Notes: generated by a model not told the origin, from the sequence alone. Shown: positions 15,171 through 26,032, counted from the stretch's first letter. The stretch is DNA of 39,324 nt from Bradyrhizobium hipponense (GCF_008123965.1 NZ_VSTH01000096.1:1-39324), one strand, 5' to 3'. Numbers and translations: made by a program.

Positions 15171-16294
15171 GCGAAGCGACCATCGAACGCATCAGGCTGT
15201 TTTTGATCGAGAGCCCGATCAAGATGGCGCGCCTCCAGGGCGTCGGCAACGTCAAGGGCACCGTGAAGCGCGTGCTGATCGAGCTCACCGCAAGCGACGG
15301 CGTGATTGGCTGGGGTGAAGCCGCGCCGTGGGAGGTGTTCACGGGAACGCCGGAAGCGGCGTTCTCCGCGCTCGATATCTATCTGCGGCCGGTCGTGCTC
15401 GGCAAGCCCGTCCGCCGCATCCGCGCGCTGATGGCCGAGCTCGACCGCGCGCTGGTCGGACATGCCGGGGCCAAGGTCGCGATCGAGATGGCGCTGCTCG
15501 ACATCGTCGGCAAGTCGTCCGGGCTTTCGGTGGCCGACCTCCTCGGAGGCCGCGTCCGCGACACCATCCCCCTCTCCTTCTCGATCGCCGATCCCGACTT
15601 CGCCGCTGATCTCGAGCGCATGCGCAAGATGGTTCCGGACGGCAATGCCATCTACAAGGTCAAGACCGGCGTGAAGCCGCATCGCGAGGATCTCGATCAT
15701 CTCGAGACGATCCGGAAGGAATTCGGCGACAAGGTCGATCTGCGCGTCGACTACAATCAGGCGTTGGCGCCGTTCGGTGCCATCAAATTATTGCGCGACG
15801 TCGAGCAGTTTGCGCCGACCTTCATCGAGCAGCCGGTGCCGCGCAAATATCTCGACGTGATGGCGCAGCTCACTGCGGCGCTCGAAACACCCGTGCTCGC
15901 CGACGAAAGCTGCTTCGACCGCCGTGACATGATGGAGGTGGTGCGCCGCGAGGCCGCCGATGCGGTCTCGATCAAGCTGATGAAGGCCGGCGGCCTGTTC
16001 GAGGCGCAGGCGATCATGGCGATCGCCGATGTCGCCGGCCTGCCCGGCTATGGCGGCACGCTGTGGGAGGGCGGCATTGGGCTGGCCGCCGGCACGCAGC
16101 TGATCGCAGCAACACCCGGCATCTCGCTCGGCTGCGAATTCTATATGCCGCATCACGTGCTGACCGAGGACGTGCTGGAAGAGCGCGTCACCAACCGCGC
16201 CGGCCATGTCGTGGTGCCCGATGGCCCCGGCCTCGGCATCCGCGTCAGCGAAGCCTCTGTCCGCGCCAATGCGCGCGTGCTGGCGGAGGCGTAA
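15167..16294 (+). CDS. Mandelate racemase/muconate lactonizing enzyme family protein
   Basis: A 375-residue member of the enolase superfamily, muconate cycloisomerase subgroup. These enzymes abstract a proton next to a carboxylate using two lysines and a magnesium ion. K164 and K166 (YKVKTG), metal ligands D195 (RVDYNQ), E221 (FIEQPV) and D246/E247 (ADES), and second lysine K270 (SIKLMKAGG) are all present. N- and C-terminal capping segments are complete. Possible reactions include cycloisomerisation, racemisation or dipeptide epimerisation, and sequence alone does not choose. As last gene of the coupled transport operon it likely acts on the imported compound. Confidence 0.9.
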   Translation: MSEATIERIRLFLIESPIKMARLQGVGNVKGTVKRVLIELTASDGVIGWGEAAPWEVFTGTPEAAFSALDIYLRPVVLGKPVRRIRALMAELDRALVGHAGAKVAIEMALLDIVGKSSGLSVADLLGGRVRDTIPLSFSIADPDFAADLERMRKMVPDGNAIYKVKTGVKPHREDLDHLETIRKEFGDKVDLRVDYNQALAPFGAIKLLRDVEQFAPTFIEQPVPRKYLDVMAQLTAALETPVLADESCFDRRDMMEVVRREAADAVSIKLMKAGGLFEAQAIMAIADVAGLPGYGGTLWEGGIGLAAGTQLIAATPGISLGCEFYMPHHVLTEDVLEERVTNRAGHVVVPDGPGLGIRVSEASVRANARVLAEA

Positions 16295-16303
16295 AGCCTC
16301 ATT

Positions 16304-16446
16304 GTCGTCCTGGCGAAAGCCAAGACCCATATTACCCCAAATGTCAGTGTGAGGCACGCTGGAGCTGTCAGCGTGCCTCTTCCCACATCCTGTGGTTATG
16401 GGTCCTGGATCAGCGCTCCGCTTCGCTACGCTTGTCCAGGACGACG
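16304..16446. repeat. Palindromic repeat pair, family D (CGTCCTGG type), no gene inside
   Basis: The left arm begins GTCGTCCTGGCGAAAGCCA and continues with AGACCCAT; the right arm begins ATGGGTCCTGG and ends CCAGGACGAC, in inverted orientation. The right arm carries a longer, different hairpin (CGAAGC-centred) between the same tags. About 75 bases separate the arms. It fills the gap between the enolase-superfamily gene and the HIT gene. Confidence 0.75.
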
Positions 16447-16573
16447 ATCGAGTATGCAGTTGCCGCGCAGCGCCATCCTTCCCCTATCGGACACCGTATC
16501 GTATGGTCGGGACAAATATTCAGGGGTTCCGCCCCGCCATGCCCGATCCCATCGGGCCCATCCGGAAACCTTC

Positions 16574-16993
16574 ATGTCCGATCCTGCCTGGTCGCTGCAC
16601 TCCCGCCTGAAAGAGGACACCATCGACATCGGCGACCTGCCGCTGTCGAAGGTGCTGGTCATCAAGGATGCGAATTACCCCTGGCTGCTGCTGGTGCCGC
16701 GGCGCGCCGACACGGTGGAGATCATCGATCTCGACGAGGTGCAGCAGGCGCAGCTGATGACCGAGATCTCGCGGGTCTCGCGCGCGCTGAAGGAGATCAC
16801 CAAATGCGACAAGCTCAATATCGCGGCGCTCGGCAACTTGGTGCCGCAGCTTCACGTCCACATCATCGCGCGCCGCACCGGTGATGCCGCCTGGCCGCGA
16901 CCGGTCTGGGGCGTGATGCAGCCATTACCGCATGATGCCACCGAGGTGCAGAATTTCATCAGCGCGCTTCGCCGCAAGATCTGGTTGGGTTGA
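16574..16993 (+). CDS. HIT family protein
   Basis: A 139-residue histidine-triad protein, a family of nucleotide hydrolases and transferases acting on phosphoester or phosphoramidate bonds. The motif is NLVPQLHVHIIARR, in which the first histidine of the triad is Q92, while the catalytic-position H94 and H96 are kept. The start at 16574 gives MSDPAWSLHSRL; the open frame extends upstream through the repeat and is not believed. Its stop lies 11 bases before the nudC start. Sharing a transcript with NudC, another nucleotide hydrolase, suggests a role in nucleotide housekeeping. The substrate is unknown. Confidence 0.88.
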   Translation: MSDPAWSLHSRLKEDTIDIGDLPLSKVLVIKDANYPWLLLVPRRADTVEIIDLDEVQQAQLMTEISRVSRALKEITKCDKLNIAALGNLVPQLHVHIIARRTGDAAWPRPVWGVMQPLPHDATEVQNFISALRRKIWLG

Positions 16994-17004
16994 AAGAACA
17001 AGAA

Positions 17005-17949
17005 ATGTCAGCATTCGACTCGTTTCCGCTGGGGCAGCCGGCGTTCGTCACCAACATCCTCGATCGCGCCGCGCATCTGCGCCGCGATGACGAAAAGCTG
17101 TTCGCGCTAGAACAGAAACCGTCATCGCGCGCCTATGTCGTCCACCGCGACTCGCTGCTGGTGAGGCGCGAGGGCGAGAAAGTCCGTGCGCTGCTTTCGA
17201 TCGACGAAGCGCTGAAATGCGGCGCCAATCCCGGCACGATCTTCCTGGGCTTGCGGGATGGCGCCGCAATGTTCGGCATGGGCCTGTCGCAAGCCGCCGC
17301 CGAGAAGCTTGTCGGTCGCGAAGACTACAGCCTCACCGAACTGCGCGGCATGGCAATGCAGGGCGCCGTGCGCCCCGACGAGCTCTCGGCGATTGCGATG
17401 GCGAAGTCGATGGTGAGCTGGCACCAGCGCCACGGCTATTGCGCCAATTGCGGCACCCGCAGCGCGATGAAGGAAGGCGGCTGGAAGCGCGACTGCCCTG
17501 CTTGCAAGGCCGAGCACTTTCCGCGTACCGATCCGGTCGTGATCATGCTGGTGGCTTCCGGAGAAAAATGCCTGCTCGGCCGCCAGAAGCAGTTCCCGCC
17601 GGGCATGTATTCATGCCTCGCGGGCTTCGTCGAGGCCGCCGAGACCATCGAGGACGCGGTGCGCCGCGAGATTCTCGAAGAGTCCGGCATTCGCTGCACC
17701 GACGTGCAGTATTACATGACGCAGCCATGGCCCTATCCGTCATCGCTTATGATCGGCTGCAGTGCGCGGGCGCTCAACGAGGACATCGTCGTCGATCACT
17801 CGGAGCTCGAGGATGCACGCTGGTTCACGCGCGAGGAGGCGGCCCTGATGCTGACGCGGACCCATGCCGACGGTCTCGCCGGCCCGCATCCCTTCGCCAT
17901 CGCCCATCATCTGCTCGGCCGCTGGGTGCACGACAAGAACGGCGCTTGA
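17005..17949 (+). CDS. nudC: NAD(+) diphosphatase (NADH pyrophosphatase) NudC
   Basis: A Nudix hydrolase that cleaves NADH/NAD+ to NMN(H) and AMP and, in E. coli, removes NAD caps from RNA. The 314-residue product has an N-terminal domain, a four-cysteine zinc ribbon (C146, C149, C164, C167), the Nudix box at 207-229 (GFVEAAE to REILEESG), and TQPWPYPSS (239-247), matching the SQPWPFPxS motif that marks NudC. The ATG at 17005 is preferred; an in-frame TTG at 16990 overlaps the HIT stop. A PfkB kinase gene follows after 13 bases, suggesting one operon. Confidence 0.93.
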   Translation: MSAFDSFPLGQPAFVTNILDRAAHLRRDDEKLFALEQKPSSRAYVVHRDSLLVRREGEKVRALLSIDEALKCGANPGTIFLGLRDGAAMFGMGLSQAAAEKLVGREDYSLTELRGMAMQGAVRPDELSAIAMAKSMVSWHQRHGYCANCGTRSAMKEGGWKRDCPACKAEHFPRTDPVVIMLVASGEKCLLGRQKQFPPGMYSCLAGFVEAAETIEDAVRREILEESGIRCTDVQYYMTQPWPYPSSLMIGCSARALNEDIVVDHSELEDARWFTREEAALMLTRTHADGLAGPHPFAIAHHLLGRWVHDKNGA

Positions 17950-17962
17950 GCTGAGACCGCCG

Positions 17963-18916
17963 ATGACTGCATCCGGGATCGCGCCGCGCATCCTCTGCAT
18001 CGGCATTCCCGTGCGCGATCTCACCTTTCGGGTCGATGCCGTGCCCGACCCCGGCAGCAAGGCAAACGCCAGCCATCTGGCAGAGATCTGCGGCGGCAAC
18101 GCACTCAACGCCGCGATCGCAATCGCCCGACTTGGCGGCCGCGTCGCGTTCGCCGGTCCGATGGGCGACGCCGGCGAGACGTCGAGCGGCTTCATTCTCG
18201 ACCAGATGGCCGCAGAGGGGATCGAGACCGCGCATATCGTGCGCATGCCCGGACTCATGACCCCAGTCTCGGCGATCATGGTCGACGCAACCGGCGAACG
18301 CACCCTCGCCATCTATCGCGATCCCGCGCTGTGGAACGTGAAGCTGCCGGAAGCCGACATATTGCTGGCCGGCTGCCAGGCGGTGCTTGTCGAAAGCCGC
18401 TGTGCCGCGTTCTGCACCGAGCTCTGCACTGAGGCACGCCGGCTCGGCATTCCGATCATCGTCGGCGTCGACCGCGCGATGCCGCCGACCGAGGGCCTGC
18501 TCACGACGGCGTCGCATCTGCTGTTCGCCAGCGAACAGGTGCAGGAGACGGCGGGCGTCGCCGACGATGGCGAGGCATTGAAGCGCCTGGCCAGGCTGAC
18601 ACCGGCGTTCCTGGCCGCCACCCGCGGCCCGCGCGGCACGATCTGGCTGAACGAGACAGGCGAGCTGACGGAGACACCGGCTTTCGCGGTCGAGGCCGTC
18701 GATACGCTCGGCGCCGGCGACGTCTTCCACGGCGCCTTCGCGCTTCGCCTGGCCGAAGGCAGCGATTTGCGCGAGGCGCTGCGATTCGCCGCGGCCGCCG
18801 CAGCACTGAAATGCACCCGCCACGGCGGCGGTCTGGCTGCCCCACAACGCATTGAAGTTGAAGAGTTTTTGCAGAAGCGGCCAGAGGCCAAGCGGGATCA
18901 CCCGCCGAGAATATAG
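17963..18916 (+). CDS. PfkB family carbohydrate kinase
   Basis: A 317-residue ribokinase-fold kinase that phosphorylates a sugar or nucleoside with ATP. Signature 1 is near residues 43-60 (CGGNALNAAIAIARLGG) and signature 2 is DTLGAGDVFHGAF, with the anion-hole GAG and catalytic base D253. The start at 17963 gives MTASGIAPRILCIG; a longer frame upstream lies inside nudC and is rejected. The substrate is undetermined: ketohexokinase-like and other PfkB members share these motifs. It follows nudC by 13 bases and precedes an Lrp-type regulator by 67 bases. Confidence 0.9.
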   Translation: MTASGIAPRILCIGIPVRDLTFRVDAVPDPGSKANASHLAEICGGNALNAAIAIARLGGRVAFAGPMGDAGETSSGFILDQMAAEGIETAHIVRMPGLMTPVSAIMVDATGERTLAIYRDPALWNVKLPEADILLAGCQAVLVESRCAAFCTELCTEARRLGIPIIVGVDRAMPPTEGLLTTASHLLFASEQVQETAGVADDGEALKRLARLTPAFLAATRGPRGTIWLNETGELTETPAFAVEAVDTLGAGDVFHGAFALRLAEGSDLREALRFAAAAAALKCTRHGGGLAAPQRIEVEEFLQKRPEAKRDHPPRI

Positions 18917-18923
18917 GCTTGCG

Positions 18924-18940
18924 ATAGAAGAATTTTCTAT
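18924..18940. promoter_or_regulatory. Candidate Lrp/AsnC operator
   Basis: ATAGAA, five bases, TTCTAT forms an inverted repeat. The central 15 bases (18925-18939, TAGAAGAATTTTCTA) match 13 of 15 positions of the E. coli Lrp consensus YAGHAWATTWTDCTR. It ends 43 bases before the Lrp/AsnC gene start, the expected place for autoregulation. Confidence 0.5.
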
Positions 18941-18983
18941 ATATGACGGAAAGTAGCCCTCATAATGGAACAAAGTTCTTCAA

Positions 18984-19493
18984 ATGACTGACCTTGCTGT
19001 CCAGATCCCCGAGACCAGCCGCCGCCTTGACGCCATCGACCGCAAGATTCTGATGGTGCTCCAGGAAGACGCCTCCCTTTCCGTTGCCGAAATCGGCGAC
19101 CGCGTCGGGCTGTCCTCAACCCCCTGCTGGAAGCGCATCCAGCGCCTGGAGGCCGACGGCGTGATCCTGAAGCGGGTGGCCCTGGTCGACCAGAACAAGA
19201 TCGGGCTCGGCATCTCCGTGTTCGTCTCGGTCGAGAGCTCCGATCATTCCGACGCCTGGCTGAAGAAGTTCGCCGAGGCCGTGAGCGCCATGCCCGAGGT
19301 GATGGAGTTCTACCGCATGGCCGGCGACGTCGACTACATGCTGCGCGTCGTGGTCGCGGACATGCAGGCCTATGACGTGTTCTACAAGAAGCTGATCAGC
19401 GCGGTGCCGCTGAAGAACGTCACCTCGCGCTTCGCGATGGAGAAGATCAAGTCGGTGACCGCGCTGCCGATCCCTGCGGTGGTGGCGGCTTAG
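18984..19493 (+). CDS. Lrp/AsnC family transcriptional regulator
   Basis: A 169-residue feast/famine regulator. The N-terminal winged helix-turn-helix (about residues 15-65) includes LDAIDRKILMVLQED and IGDRVGLSSTPCWKRIQRLE. The C-terminal RAM/Lrp ligand domain includes VMEFYRMAGDVDYMLRVV, typical of amino-acid-responsive oligomers. The start at 18984 leaves a non-conserved 13-residue tip. The gene is preceded by an AT-rich 67-base gap with a palindromic candidate operator. No amino-acid gene is adjacent, so regulon and effector are unknown; the family often controls itself and amino-acid transport or catabolism. Confidence 0.93.
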   Translation: MTDLAVQIPETSRRLDAIDRKILMVLQEDASLSVAEIGDRVGLSSTPCWKRIQRLEADGVILKRVALVDQNKIGLGISVFVSVESSDHSDAWLKKFAEAVSAMPEVMEFYRMAGDVDYMLRVVVADMQAYDVFYKKLISAVPLKNVTSRFAMEKIKSVTALPIPAVVAA

Positions 19494-19519
19494 GACTCGC
19501 GTCTCGCCACAGAGAAGGT

Positions 19520-19621
19520 GTCATCGCCCGGCTTGACCGGGCGATCCAGTATTCCAGAGGCGGTGATGGAATGCGGTGAGGCCGCGGCGTACTGGATGCC
19601 CCGGTCAAGCCGGGGCATGAC
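19520..19621. repeat. Palindromic repeat pair, family A, no gene inside
   Basis: Outer tags are GTCAT and ATGAC and inner tags are CCAGTA and TACTGG, as in the repeats around GIY-YIG gene 1. The stems differ: ATCGCCCGG pairs with CCGGGCGAT around CTTGA on the left, and GCCCCGG pairs with CCGGGGC around TCAAG on the right. It lies between the convergent Lrp and phosphohexomutase genes. Confidence 0.88.
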
Positions 19622-19649
19622 AGGCGCAGCGTAGGCTTCGCCCCTCGCC

Positions 19650-21149
19650 TCAAATCTTCTGATTGTACTCGCCGACTTCCGGATGCGTGCGCAGCACGCT
19701 GTTCACCATCTCGAACATGTCGTGCATGCGCTGCTCGGAAACCGGGCTCTCGACGACAACGACGAGCTCGGGCTTGTTGGATGAGGCGCGCACCAGGCCC
19801 CAGCTTCCATCCTCGACCGTGACGCGCACGCCGTTGACCGTGACGAGATCGCGGATCGATTGTCCGCCGATCTTGGCGCCCTTGGCCTGCAAGCCCTCGA
19901 AGTGCTCCACCACGGCGTCGATGACGCCGTATTTGACCTCGTCGCCGCAATGCGGCGACATGGTCGGCGACGACCAGGTTTTTGGCAGCGCGTCCTTCAG
20001 GTCGGCCATCGACTTGCCGGGGGCGCGGTCGAGCATGTCGCAAATTGCGATCGCCGAGACCAGGCCGTCGTCATAGCCGCGGCCGAACGGCTTGTTGAAG
20101 AAGAAGTGGCCGGACTTCTCGAAGCCCGCGAGCGCGCCCATCTCGTTGGTGCGGCGCTTCATATAGGAATGACCGGTTTTCCAATAGGCGACCTTCGCGC
20201 CCTGCTTCTGCAGCACCGGATCAGTGACAAACAGGCCGGTCGACTTCACGTCGACGACGAACTGCGCGTCCTTGTGGATCGCCGACATGTCGCGCGCCAG
20301 CATCACGCCGACCTTGTCGGCAAAAATCTCCTCGCCGGTGTTGTCGACGACGCCGCAGCGATCGCCGTCGCCGTCGAAGCCGAGGCCCACATCGGCGTTG
20401 TGCTGCAGCACCGCGTCGCGGATTGCGTGCAGCATCTCCATGTCTTCCGGATTCGGATTGTATTTCGGGAACGTGTGGTCGAGCTCGGTGTCGAGCGGGA
20501 TCACTTCGCAGCCGATCGCCTCCAGCACCTGCGGCGCGAATGCGCCGGCGGTGCCGTTGCCGCAGGCCGCGACCACCTTGAGCTTGCGCTTCAGCTTCGG
20601 GCGGCTGGTGAGATCGGCGATATAGCGGGCCGGATAATTCTCGTGGAACTGGTAGGAGCCGCCGGCCTTGTTCTTGAACTCGGCGCCCAGCACGATCTGT
20701 TTCAGCCGCGTCATCTCGTCCGGGCCGAACGTCAACGGGCGGTTGGCCCCCATCTTCACGCCGGTCCAGCCATTGTCGTTATGCGACGCCGTGACCATGG
20801 CACAGCAGGGCACGTCGAGATCGAACTGCGCGAAATAGGCCATCGGCGTCACCGCAAGCCCGATGTCGTGCACCCTGCACCCCGCAGCCATCAGGCCTGA
20901 AATCAGCGCGTATTTGATCGAGGCCGAATAGCCGCGGAAATCATGCCCCGTGACGATCTCCTGGCCGACGCCGAGCTCTGCGATCAGCGCGCCCAGCCCC
21001 ATGCCGAGCGCCTGCACCCCCATCAGGTTGATTTCCTTCTGGAACAGCCAGCGCGCGTCGTATTCGCGAAAGCCTGTCGCTTTCACCATCGGCTCAGATT
21101 CGAAGGCATAGGTGTTGGGCAGCAACACGGATTTCGGCTTGGGGAACAT
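19650..21149 (-). CDS. Phosphomannomutase/phosphoglucomutase
   Basis: A 499-residue alpha-D-phosphohexomutase that interconverts hexose 1- and 6-phosphates, supplying glucose-1-phosphate or mannose-1-phosphate for nucleotide sugars. Domain 1 has the phosphoserine loop TASHNDNGWTGVKMG with S122. Domain 2 has the metal loop DGDGDR, domain 3 has GFEKSGH for sugar recognition, and domain 4 has the phosphate-binding RASSNKPELVV. The start is uncertain: ATG at 21149 (MFPKPKSVLLP) fits remembered relatives, while ATG at 21182 would add 11 residues and has AAGG six bases upstream. Its product and UDP-glucose dehydrogenase (24716-26032) both serve polysaccharide precursors. Confidence 0.92.
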   Translation of the reverse strand: MFPKPKSVLLPNTYAFESEPMVKATGFREYDARWLFQKEINLMGVQALGMGLGALIAELGVGQEIVTGHDFRGYSASIKYALISGLMAAGCRVHDIGLAVTPMAYFAQFDLDVPCCAMVTASHNDNGWTGVKMGANRPLTFGPDEMTRLKQIVLGAEFKNKAGGSYQFHENYPARYIADLTSRPKLKRKLKVVAACGNGTAGAFAPQVLEAIGCEVIPLDTELDHTFPKYNPNPEDMEMLHAIRDAVLQHNADVGLGFDGDGDRCGVVDNTGEEIFADKVGVMLARDMSAIHKDAQFVVDVKSTGLFVTDPVLQKQGAKVAYWKTGHSYMKRRTNEMGALAGFEKSGHFFFNKPFGRGYDDGLVSAIAICDMLDRAPGKSMADLKDALPKTWSSPTMSPHCGDEVKYGVIDAVVEHFEGLQAKGAKIGGQSIRDLVTVNGVRVTVEDGSWGLVRASSNKPELVVVVESPVSEQRMHDMFEMVNSVLRTHPEVGEYNQKI

Positions 21150-21235
21150 TGAGACGATCTCATGAAAAGAGCAGGATTTCATGCAGCCTTAGCGAATGCC
21201 GGGCCGCAGCGGAAGGCGGGAAGGGAGGCTTATGG

Positions 21236-21241
21236 ATTATA
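21236..21241 (-). promoter_or_regulatory. Possible -10 element of the phosphohexomutase gene
   Basis: A perfect TATAAT on the minus strand, unusual in this GC-rich DNA, lies 54-87 bases upstream of the two candidate starts. No convincing -35 element is at the right spacing, so it is only a candidate. Confidence 0.35.
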
Positions 21242-21338
21242 ATTGCGGCAGTTTGGTAACGCGGGAGCATCGCCGCGAGAGCGGTCGAAACAAAGGCATT
21301 TTTTGAATTATTCGGTCGCGCGAGCCCTTGGGATGGCC

Positions 21339-21851
21339 TTACTGCTCCAGCACCATCTGGCCGTTGGCGTATTCAAAACGCTTCAGGCGGGACAGGAAGG
21401 AGAGGCCGAGCAGGTTTTCGGACAACGCCTCGTCCGGCAGCACCATGGCATCGACGTCGCGCACGACGAGGCCGCCGACATCGAGCATGGCGATGCGGGT
21501 GCGCGCGGCCTTGATGGTGCCGTTGGCGGTGGAGACGGTGGCGTTGTACTCGCTGCGCGAGGGACGCAGGCCGAAGCGCGCAGCCGACGTCTCGTTCAGC
21601 GCCACCACGGAGGCGCCCGTGTCGATCATGAAGCCGATACGCTGGCCGTCGATCCGGCCCTCGGCCTGGAAATGACCGCGACCGTCGCGGGCAATATTGA
21701 GGCTGCGGCTGCCGGCGGGCGCCGTCGTTGCAATTGCGACCGTCGTGCGGGGCGCTGATGTTGCGGAGGCTGAGCTCATCTTGTCCGCCATTTGCGCCAT
21801 GAAGGTGCCAAGCCCGATCATGATGGCCGCGAAGATCATTATGTTACGCAT
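21339..21851 (-). CDS. Membrane-anchored retropepsin-like aspartic protease (TIGR02281 type)
   Basis: A 170-residue protein with one N-terminal membrane segment (MRNIMIFAAIMIGLG), a Ser/Ala/Thr-rich linker to about residue 48, and a single retropepsin-like domain. The catalytic motif is FMIDTGAS with D77, and ENLLGLSFLSRL matches the conserved hydrophobic-hydrophobic-Gly segment near the C-terminus. With one DTG per chain it must dimerise. The domain should face the periplasm; substrates are not known. The start at 21849-21851 is chosen over a much longer open frame running through a repeat. It lies downstream of hrpB on the same strand. Confidence 0.85.
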   Translation of the reverse strand: MRNIMIFAAIMIGLGTFMAQMADKMSSASATSAPRTTVAIATTAPAGSRSLNIARDGRGHFQAEGRIDGQRIGFMIDTGASVVALNETSAARFGLRPSRSEYNATVSTANGTIKAARTRIAMLDVGGLVVRDVDAMVLPDEALSENLLGLSFLSRLKRFEYANGQMVLEQ

Positions 21852-21989
21852 CACACCACTCGGAGCCCGAAAGCTCGATTTCAACACGCCACACGCCTGT
21901 CCGCGAGCGCAGCCGCGGCCAGGACGGTGCCATTTTGACGAAAAGGATGAGTGAACGGTTAATGCGCCGAGGTCGCAGAGACTACAAAT

Positions 21990-22096
21990 CCTCATCCTGA
22001 GGAGCCCGCGAAGCGGGCGTCTCGAAGGATGGCTGCGGGTGCGAGGCGGGCCTGCATGGTTCGAGACGCGCGTTCCGCGCTCCTCACCATGAGGGT
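21990..22096. repeat. Palindromic repeat, family F (CCTCATCCTGAGGAG type)
   Basis: The left arm begins CTCATCCTGAGGAGC, holds a CCCGCGAAGCGGG hairpin and continues CGTCTCGAAGGATG. The right arm is CATGGTTCGAGACGCGC, a short hairpin (GCGCGTTCCGCGC) and CTCCTCACCATGAGG, in inverted orientation. It fills the gap between hrpB and the retropepsin-like gene and is the only clear family F copy in the window. Confidence 0.75.
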
Positions 22097-22107
22097 CTAC
22101 TCTCGAT

Positions 22108-24585
<2,478 letters not shown>

Positions 24586-24599
24586 GAAATTATCCGGTC

Positions 24600-24686
24600 G
24601 TCATGCCCGGGCTTGTCCCGGGCATCCACGTTCTTTCATCTGGCAGTGAACAAGACGTGGATGGCCGGGACAAGCTCGGCCATGAC
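24600..24686. repeat. Palindromic repeat pair, family B (CCACGTTCTT type)
   Basis: The left hairpin is GCCCGGG, loop CTTGT, CCCGGGC (about 24605-24623), followed by ATCCACGTTCTT. The right half has GACGTGGATGGCCGGG, a short loop, TCGGCC and ATGAC. Outer tags GTCAT and ATGAC are shared with family A. It lies between ugd and hrpB. Confidence 0.8.
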
Positions 24687-24715
24687 GGTTTTAGATCGAC
24701 AACAACGTGTGACTG

Positions 24716-26032
24716 TCAGCCCTGCACCGACGAGCGCCCGATGCTCTCATAGACGAAGCCGGCGGCTTGCATGTCCTCGGGGCGGTAGATGTTGCGGAGA
24801 TCGACGACGACCGGCTGCGTCATGGTCGCCTTCAGCCGGTCGAGATCGAGCGCACGGAACTGCACCCATTCGGTGACGATGACAATCGCGTCGGCGCCTT
24901 GCGCGCAGGCATAGGCGTCCTCGCAGTAGGTGATGCTGGGCAGCTCGCCCTTGGCCTGCTCCATGCCGACGGGGTCGAAGGCCTTGACCCTCGCGCCCAT
25001 GTCGAGCAGGCCCGTGACCAGCGGAATCGATGGCGCATCGCGCATGTCGTCGGTGTCGGGCTTGAAGGTGAGGCCGAGCACCGCGATGGTCTTGCCGCGC
25101 AGCGAGCCGCCGAGCGCCTGGCTCACTTTGCGCGCCATCGCGCGCTTGCGATTCTCGTTGACCGCGAGCACAGATTCGACGATGCGCAAGGACACGTCGT
25201 AATCCTGCGCGATCTTGATCAGCGCCTTGGTGTCCTTCGGAAAGCACGAGCCGCCGAAACCCGGGCCGGCATGCAGGAATTTGGTGCCGATGCGGTTGTC
25301 CAGGCCAATGCCGCGCGCAACCTCCTGCACGTTGGCGCCGACTTTTTCGGAAAGATCGGCGATCTCGTTGATGAAGGTGATCTTGGTCGCGAGGAACGCG
25401 TTGGCGGCGTATTTGATCATCTCCGCGGTGCGGCGTTCGGTGAACATCAGTGGCGCCTGGTTCAGCGACAGCGGACGATAGATGTCGCCCATCACCTTGC
25501 GGCCGCGCTCGTCGGAGGTGCCGACCACGACGCGGTCGGGGAATTTGAAGTCGCGGATCGCCGCGCCCTCGCGCAGGAACTCGGGATTGGAGGCGACGAC
25601 GACGTCGGCTAACGGGTTGGTCTCGCGGATGATGCGCTCGACCTCGTCGCCGGTGCCGACCGGAACGGTCGACTTCGTCACCACGACGGTGAAGCCGGAC
25701 AGCGACTGCGCAATCTCGCGCGCGGCGGCGTAGACGTAGGACAGATCCGCATGACCGTCGCCGCGGCGCGACGGCGTGCCGACCGCGATGAACACGGCGT
25801 CGGCGGCCGCAACCGGCTTCGACAGATCCGTGGTGAAGTCGAGCCGCTTGGCCTTGACATTGGTCGCAACCAGCTCGTCGAGGCCGGGCTCATAGATCGG
25901 GATCTCGCCGCGATGGAGCGCCGCGATCTTCTTCTCGTCCTTGTCGACGCAGGTGACGTCGTGACCGAAATCCGCAAAGCAGGCTCCGGACACCAGTCCC
26001 ACATAGCCCGTGCCGATCATCGCAATTCGCAT
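24716..26032 (-). CDS. UDP-glucose 6-dehydrogenase
   Basis: Oxidises UDP-glucose to UDP-glucuronate with two NAD+, supplying uronic acid for capsule, exopolysaccharide or lipopolysaccharide. The 438-residue product has the N-terminal Rossmann motif IGTGYVGLVSG (6-16), STVPVGT and NPEFLREG, and the catalytic cysteine C263 in GPGFGGSCFPKD. A C-terminal NAD/UDP domain (LGLTFKPDTDDMRDAP) completes it. The start at 26032 gives MRIAMIG; the frame remains open to 26086. It is divergent from the acyltransferase gene, which may modify the same type of glycan. Confidence 0.95.
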   Translation of the reverse strand: MRIAMIGTGYVGLVSGACFADFGHDVTCVDKDEKKIAALHRGEIPIYEPGLDELVATNVKAKRLDFTTDLSKPVAAADAVFIAVGTPSRRGDGHADLSYVYAAAREIAQSLSGFTVVVTKSTVPVGTGDEVERIIRETNPLADVVVASNPEFLREGAAIRDFKFPDRVVVGTSDERGRKVMGDIYRPLSLNQAPLMFTERRTAEMIKYAANAFLATKITFINEIADLSEKVGANVQEVARGIGLDNRIGTKFLHAGPGFGGSCFPKDTKALIKIAQDYDVSLRIVESVLAVNENRKRAMARKVSQALGGSLRGKTIAVLGLTFKPDTDDMRDAPSIPLVTGLLDMGARVKAFDPVGMEQAKGELPSITYCEDAYACAQGADAIVIVTEWVQFRALDLDRLKATMTQPVVVDLRNIYRPEDMQAAGFVYESIGRSSVQG

